Source: Cynocephalus volans (taxonomy: Eukaryota; Chordata; Mammalia; Dermoptera; Cynocephalidae). Taken from it: a DNA stretch of 64,000 nucleotides. Shown piece after piece: positions 48,481 to 64,000 of the stretch. A program made the position numbers and the translations under genes. Within the stretch, counting starts at the first letter, position 1. Each line of letters begins with the position of its first letter. The DNA lies in contig NC_084469.1 of the NCBI RefSeq assembly GCF_027409185.1, forward strand, positions 37,389,293 to 37,453,292, written 5' to 3'. The notes beneath the pieces are model-generated. The model made no database searches and was not told where the DNA came from. It was given only the letters and a program-made list of their open reading frames with translations.

Positions 48481-49994
48481 CTGGCAAAGGAAGAAAATTA
48501 TGCAAATTCAAAAACTGGACCATTAGATTAACATTAAACATTTTTTAAAAAATTCGCTGGACATTTGAGTGCTTAGCATTGTGTTGGGTATGATCAGTTC
48601 CCTGGCTTGGTTGAGAGTGAAATGCCAGCCTGCTTGTTCTGTGCCAGTGCTGATAGATACTTTATTGTGCATTTGGAAAGAGACTGATCTGTCTAGCTCA
48701 CCTCCTGTGATATCTTAGCTGCTTTCTGCGTTGCATTTGTTATGGGTCTTAATCTTTATAAACTGCCTATCATTGGCTTATGTAGAATGCAAAGCTAGAT
48801 GATGGCTGGATGGTCTTTCGTCCTTTCACTTATAGCTCTTATCTTCCCAACCAGACTATAAGAACCTTGCAGGCAGGGAGCACTCTTCTTTCTATGGCAT
48901 CCTTCACACCTCTTAGGACATGTGCTGGATACAGAGAAGGGCTCAAAGCTGACTTTGTGAATTAAAAAAACAATAGGAATATGTTGCTAAAATTTTAGAA
49001 ACTATTTTGTATATAGTGAAAATCTTTTCATTATAGACTTGGGAGTTATAAAGAAGACTTAATATAAAGGAAAGTGAAAAGGTGAAGAGATTTGTTTTGC
49101 ATTGTTTTGTTAAAAAATATTCTATGACACATCAATTTCTCTTGTCCCTGTATTATAATTTTTACAAACTTGGCTTCTTCACCAATCTTTAGCATTTCTC
49201 CAAGATTTATTATAAAACATTATTACCTATATTTTCTTGCTCTATTACTAATATTCTCATAAAATTTCACAAAAATCTTTCAAGATCCATCTCTTGCCAC
49301 TTTAACTAGCATTTGTTAATCCTGTCAATAATCATCACATATAATCTATTTTATAATAATACAGATGCTTTTTCCAGGAAAGCTCACTTGGGTCAACTTC
49401 TCATATTTTTCCATTCAAACTACAGTGACTCAGATAACACTATTAAAATTCTTTGTCTTACTGAAAACGCTCACAATCATTTTTTCATATCATATACATA
49501 TTTTTTAATTTCCATTTTACAGATTATGAAGCAACATGAAAATTTAAGCAACTTTTCCAAGGCAAGGATCCAGACTATTCTATTTAACCATTTAGACATC
49601 ATTGCAATTTTTTTGTATTATATAGAGCTGAGTAAAAACCATAGTATAGAAAATTTACATTTTGTCTATAAATGAATAACATCCTGGAATGTTGCATTGA
49701 ATGTTGTGAAGCAATCACTTAAAAGAAAAACTATGATGCTGGAAATCAAAAAAAAAAAAAAAATGTGTATAAAATTCCCAAAGACTCAGAGAAAGCATTT
49801 TTGCATATTCCAAAGAATATGAGTTAAAAAGAACCAGTTTCTAAAGTTCCCCCTTAGAGTTTTTCAAGAGAAGCATGATCAGCCATGAAATTGAAATGCT
49901 TTTATTTTTAACCTGCCCAGTCACTCTCCAGACTGCCACAGAAGATTCCTTGTACTCTATGAGGAATGAGAAAAAAAAAAAGTCAGGGTCTTAC
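48481..49994 (-). other. MYH1: MYH1 intron 2
   Basis: 1.5 kb. An L2-like 3' end scrap at about 48,835-48,965 and an A run at 49,749-49,763; otherwise nothing recognised. Confidence 0.5.
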
Positions 49995-50025
49995 CTTAGA
50001 GATGCAACTTTGAAGTGGGTCAGAA
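49995..50025 (-). other. MYH1: MYH1 non-coding exon 2 (5'UTR)
   Basis: 31-bp segment bounded on the minus strand by ttttcttacag and GTAAGACC. It is in the same place as MYH4 exon 2 but without clear sequence similarity. Confidence 0.6.
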
Positions 50026-50271
50026 CTGTAAGAAAAAGAGCATTTTTTTCTGATTAAAGTCTAGTAATTCCTAATAATAGCATAATATTTAACTGGGAAC
50101 TAGGAAATGACTGGGAAGCCTATGACATGTAATTAAAATTGCTATGGAGTAAGTTGGTGCTTCACTGGCAGTGCTGCCAGGGCAGCGAGAGCCAGGATAT
50201 GTGGCATGCACTTGGGCAGCCAGACATCCCGCACTGACCTGCAGACAGAGCCTGTCCTCATACACACTCAC

Positions 50272-50294
50272 CTTGAAGCTTTATGAGGAAAGAC
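50272..50294 (-). other. MYH1: MYH1 exon 1 (5'UTR), start inferred
   Basis: Donor GTGAGTGTG follows cataaagcttcaag. The start is placed by spacing from the TATA box at 50319-50325. Confidence 0.55.
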
Positions 50295-50318
50295 AAGTCA
50301 TACTCATTCCAAGGGTCC

Positions 50319-50325
50319 TTTTATA
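50319..50325 (-). promoter_or_regulatory. MYH1: MYH1 TATA box
   Basis: TATAAAA on the minus strand (cctataaaaggaccc), about 30 bp upstream of the inferred start. Confidence 0.75.
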
Positions 50326-50370
50326 GGATCAAATATGGAAAACACGTACCCTCCTCCTCTTTCTTAAAAC

Positions 50371-50394
50371 ATATTTGGCAAAACATGTTTTTGG
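50371..50394 (-). promoter_or_regulatory. MYH1: Degenerate CArG region of the MYH1 promoter
   Basis: tatttggcaaaacatgtttttggca aligns with the MYH4 segment holding its perfect CArG box. Here the box reads ATGTTTTTGG, so the CC end is lost. Confidence 0.5.
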
Positions 50395-50440
50395 CATTGA
50401 AGGTCTCCAAGCCTAATTCCCCTCATATTAAAGATGTTTG

Positions 50441-50504
50441 GATATAATTAGAAATATTTCCTCTCACATTGGGTTAAGTATATGAATCCATCTCCTATAA
50501 ATAA
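50441..50504 (-). promoter_or_regulatory. MYH1: AT-rich / MEF2-type elements of the MYH1 promoter
   Basis: 19 nt (50441-50459) identical to MYH4 3995-4013, and the MEF2 consensus CTATAAATAA (50495-50504) inside a 14-nt identity with MYH4. Distance to the TATA box is about the same in both genes. Confidence 0.65.
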
Positions 50505-50509
50505 TTTGG

Positions 50510-52505
50510 GTTGTTGGCAGTCTGAAAGTGATCTGCCTTTGGAATAATGTAAGGTGTTGTTTCAAAGACAGCTAAGTTCTGGAATCCCTGGAGTTTGTTG
50601 CCTACTGCTCTTCTGTTTCATCGAGTCGCCTGTGTGAGGTCTTTTCAACTGCCTGCACAATTGCGGATATTATACTGGAGGAAAGTTTCTGCTCTTTAGC
50701 AAAATGCTATTAAAAGATTGTTGGTTCCTTCCAAGAGGCCTGAATGATTTTTTTTTTTTTTTTTTTGCAATTTATTTTGCCTTTTCAAGGATGCTGGGAA
50801 ATTTAATTTTGAAACGTGCTTCACAAAGTTTTTTTGTTTGTTTGTTTCCTTCAGCTGTCTCTGGTTCATTGTCAAATCCTTTCAAACTTGCTCCAAAATT
50901 GTGTTGCCTTGCTGAACAGAGATGTCCGACTTCTCTCTTTTTGTTGTTGTTGTTGTTGTTTGTTTTAAATGCAGGTTGCTGTGAAATCCTGTTTCTTCTA
51001 TGAAACTCAACATAGGAAGATATTAGAAACAGGGTATTTCTCTGTCTAGATATGCAGCTATGACTTCTCTTACTAGCTACCCATGGTATATATTTAACAT
51101 TTTGCTTGCAAACAGTACCTGGACATTGTTTTCTATTCAAAGTTTTAACTTTAAAAAAGTGTTTATTTTATTATTTCTGTGGCCTTCATCTCTCTCTGTC
51201 AGCATCGTCTGATTGGGACCTGGACCAAATTTGCTTAATATACTCTGTTTTGCACCCGTCTCTGTATATTGTACTTACATTTCAGTTGATTTAATGGAAA
51301 TAGGTTGCCTTATGAAAGCAGATATCTGGTGATACTTCTTGTAATGGTTGTATGACTTTGTTACTGTAAAGGATCATCTAATTCATATCCTTCATTTCAC
51401 AAATAAAGCAACTGAGATCCAAAGAATAGAAGAGACTCTCCACAAATCACACAGCAGTCTAGACCCTTGTCACCTGACTTGCAGTCCAGTGTGCTTGCTG
51501 GTGACACTCTTCTACCTGTAGTAGATTAAAGCCATCAGGAAGGGTCTTGCAGGGGATGTGCATTGAGAGGGGCTTTCCTAGCCAACTGTTGGTCTGCTTT
51601 GTTACCACAGGTACAACATTTTATTTTCTTGTAAGTCTGTTTTTTTATTAGGCATCTGCAAAATGTGGGTAATGATTTTCAGGAAGAGAGGACATTTTAA
51701 TAATGCTCTCAATAGCATTTGATGGAACTTTTAGACAACCTTTCTGTCCTACTCTTCAATCAGTAGAAAGTAAGACCTTGCTTTTCATCATTACTAACAA
51801 GTTATGAGGCACTTAAGCATTAACAGGTGATTTGGGAACAATGTGAAAGAGGGACCAATGCAGGAAGAGTGATTCCATACCCTTCCTAAGGCCAGCGTGA
51901 CAGTGTGAATCCAGCTCACCTTGTTAAACTGCTTCCACATGTCTAATTTAAATCATTCTCATTTGGTGCCATTAAACCAAGACACTCTTGCTTTCTATTC
52001 AAATTGGAAATTACCATTTAGCTTTTTTTAAATGCTGTCCAAGAATTAAACATTGTTATATTTTTGGTTGTGCATCTCAGCTGTATCCAGTTGAAAAATC
52101 TTGACCCTCTAGAAAAACTTCTCTGAGTAATCCAGATTGCTACTGTATCTACTTTTTGTACCAAACTCATACCTTTTATTACATACATTAAACATACATT
52201 TGAATAATCTACTTTTAGATTCGTATTTTATCGATACTCAGTAATTTATTCTGGCTCTTTATATGATTCAACAGGAGGCCATAGAGCCTGGAAACATAAG
52301 CTAATAGCTTATTCATACTACATTATAATATATAAAAAATATTCTTTGTCTTCTGACTTTATAGCCACCCTGTAGCTTTCACAGGGAGAAGGGTTGCATT
52401 TCACTCATGTCAAACCCATTACCCACTGCACATACTATGGGGATATGGTTTATTAGTATTAATGATGAAAATCTTCATGGGCTAATTAAAAATACTTTGG
52501 ATTTG
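50510..52505. other. MYH1-MYH2 intergenic region, left part
   Basis: No gene found. Contains a T run (50,748-50,766), a (TTG)n tract (50,941-50,960) and a MIR-like scrap (about 51,365-51,525). The compact 2.7-kb interval is where studies in rat placed a bidirectional IIx promoter with an antisense RNA into the IIa gene (recall). Confidence 0.5.
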
Positions 52506-52615
52506 GTTTTTTGTTGTTGTTGTTGTTTTGCGGCTGGCTGATACGGGGATCTGAACCCTTGACATTGATGTTACAACACCACACTCTAACCAACTGAGCC
52601 AGCTGGCCAGTCCCC
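52506..52615 (-). repeat. tRNA-Ile-derived SINE (monomer), minus strand
   Basis: On the minus strand: ggccagctggctcagttggt, tagagtgtggtgttgtaaca, gggttcagatccccgtatca, then a CAA-rich tail. Flanked by an 8-bp target duplication TGGATTTG (52,498-52,505 and 52,616-52,623). Confidence 0.8.
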
Positions 52616-53004
52616 TGGATTTGTATTCATGATAACAGTTATTAAGCAAGGAAAATTAATGACATAATTTATTCTGACTCTCCTACGTGAGAATATAGCT
52701 AGTGCCATCCTTTGTATAAACCTGAAAAAGTAAGTTCATGGCAGGGGAAGCAGGACCTTTCTAGGACTTTACTATACCCAGATAACAAAAATGACTTCCA
52801 GATTTCTGTTAATCTGAATAAGTTCCCTGATGAGTGACATCTTTATAGTCATCAAGTATTGCTTATAGATCTGAAATAAAAGTGGATATATAAATACTTA
52901 CTATTGGCAGGATGAATGTGATTGTTTGACAGCCCTGTGATTATTTAAATTTTGTCATGGCTTTAGGAGAGAGAGAAAAGACAAGACCAATCTAAGGATA
53001 TTGT

Positions 53005-53131
53005 TTGAAAACTACCCAATGCTCTTTATTTTCTTTGCAATGGGATAGAATAGACAATAATTACAGAGATAAATGACCAAAGATGTCACATTTTGTGCCT
53101 TTCTTCGGTCATTCCACAGCACTGGACTTGA
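53005..53131 (-). other. MYH2: MYH2 3'UTR
   Basis: Short 3'UTR of about 125 nt from the TGA to the expected cleavage site. It shares a GCACAAAATGTGA-type stretch with the MYH1 3'UTR. Confidence 0.7.
53025..53030 (-). terminator. MYH2: MYH2 polyadenylation signal
   Basis: AATAAA on the minus strand, 102 nt downstream of the MYH2 stop. Cleavage is expected about 15-25 nt further, near 53,005. Confidence 0.8.

Positions 53132-64000
<10,869 letters not shown>

Noticed and set aside
52506-52615. A tRNA-Ile gene (also at 5,507 and 19,391)
   Set aside because: Stem pairing is broken, A-rich tails and a target duplication are present, and one copy is a dimer. These are SINEs.

Overview
This window is vertebrate, and clearly mammalian, nuclear DNA from the fast skeletal-muscle myosin heavy chain (MYH) cluster. 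Three myosin genes lie head-to-tail, all on the minus strand. Left to right they are the 5' end of MYH4 (type IIb), a complete MYH1 (type IIx/IId) and the 3' part of MYH2 (type IIa). This matches the order of the human chromosome 17 and mouse chromosome 11 clusters. The mammal is probably a colugo (Dermoptera). The evidence is three copies of SINEs built only from tRNA-Ile-like units, one of them a dimer, which is the architecture described for the colugo t-SINE family. That assignment rests on recall and could not be tested against a database.

Layout. 1-3,850: MYH4 coding exons 3-5, non-coding exons 1-2 and a TATA/CArG/E-box/MEF2 promoter. 3,850-24,000: a 20-kb intergenic region made mostly of old repeats. 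It holds long L2-like remnants, a 5'-inverted (twin-primed) L1 with target-site duplications, a stack of antisense L1s with a GC-rich 5'UTR-like block of tandem monomers, two t-SINEs and a decayed minisatellite. 24,000-50,300: MYH1, 40 exons, of which 38 code. The spliced CDS is 5,820 nt (1,939 residues) and every splice phase closes. 50,300-53,000: a compact 2.7-kb intergenic segment between the MYH1 promoter and the MYH2 polyadenylation site. 53,000-64,000: MYH2 exons 40-22; the motor-domain exons lie beyond the right edge.

Each gene encodes a sarcomeric myosin II heavy chain. The N-terminal motor hydrolyses ATP and pulls on actin, the lever arm binds two light chains, and the long coiled-coil rod packs into the thick filament. 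The genes are alternative isoforms chosen by fibre type, not partners in one pathway.

The most informative signals beyond annotation are gene-conversion tracts between MYH1 and MYH2. Two short introns are nearly identical between the paralogues, while most other introns do not align. Others are the paired MYH4 and MYH1 promoters, where a CArG box is intact only in MYH4, the unusual loop 1 and loop 2 lengths of MYH1, and the lack of a canonical poly(A) hexamer after MYH1. I saw no evidence of a novel non-myosin system.
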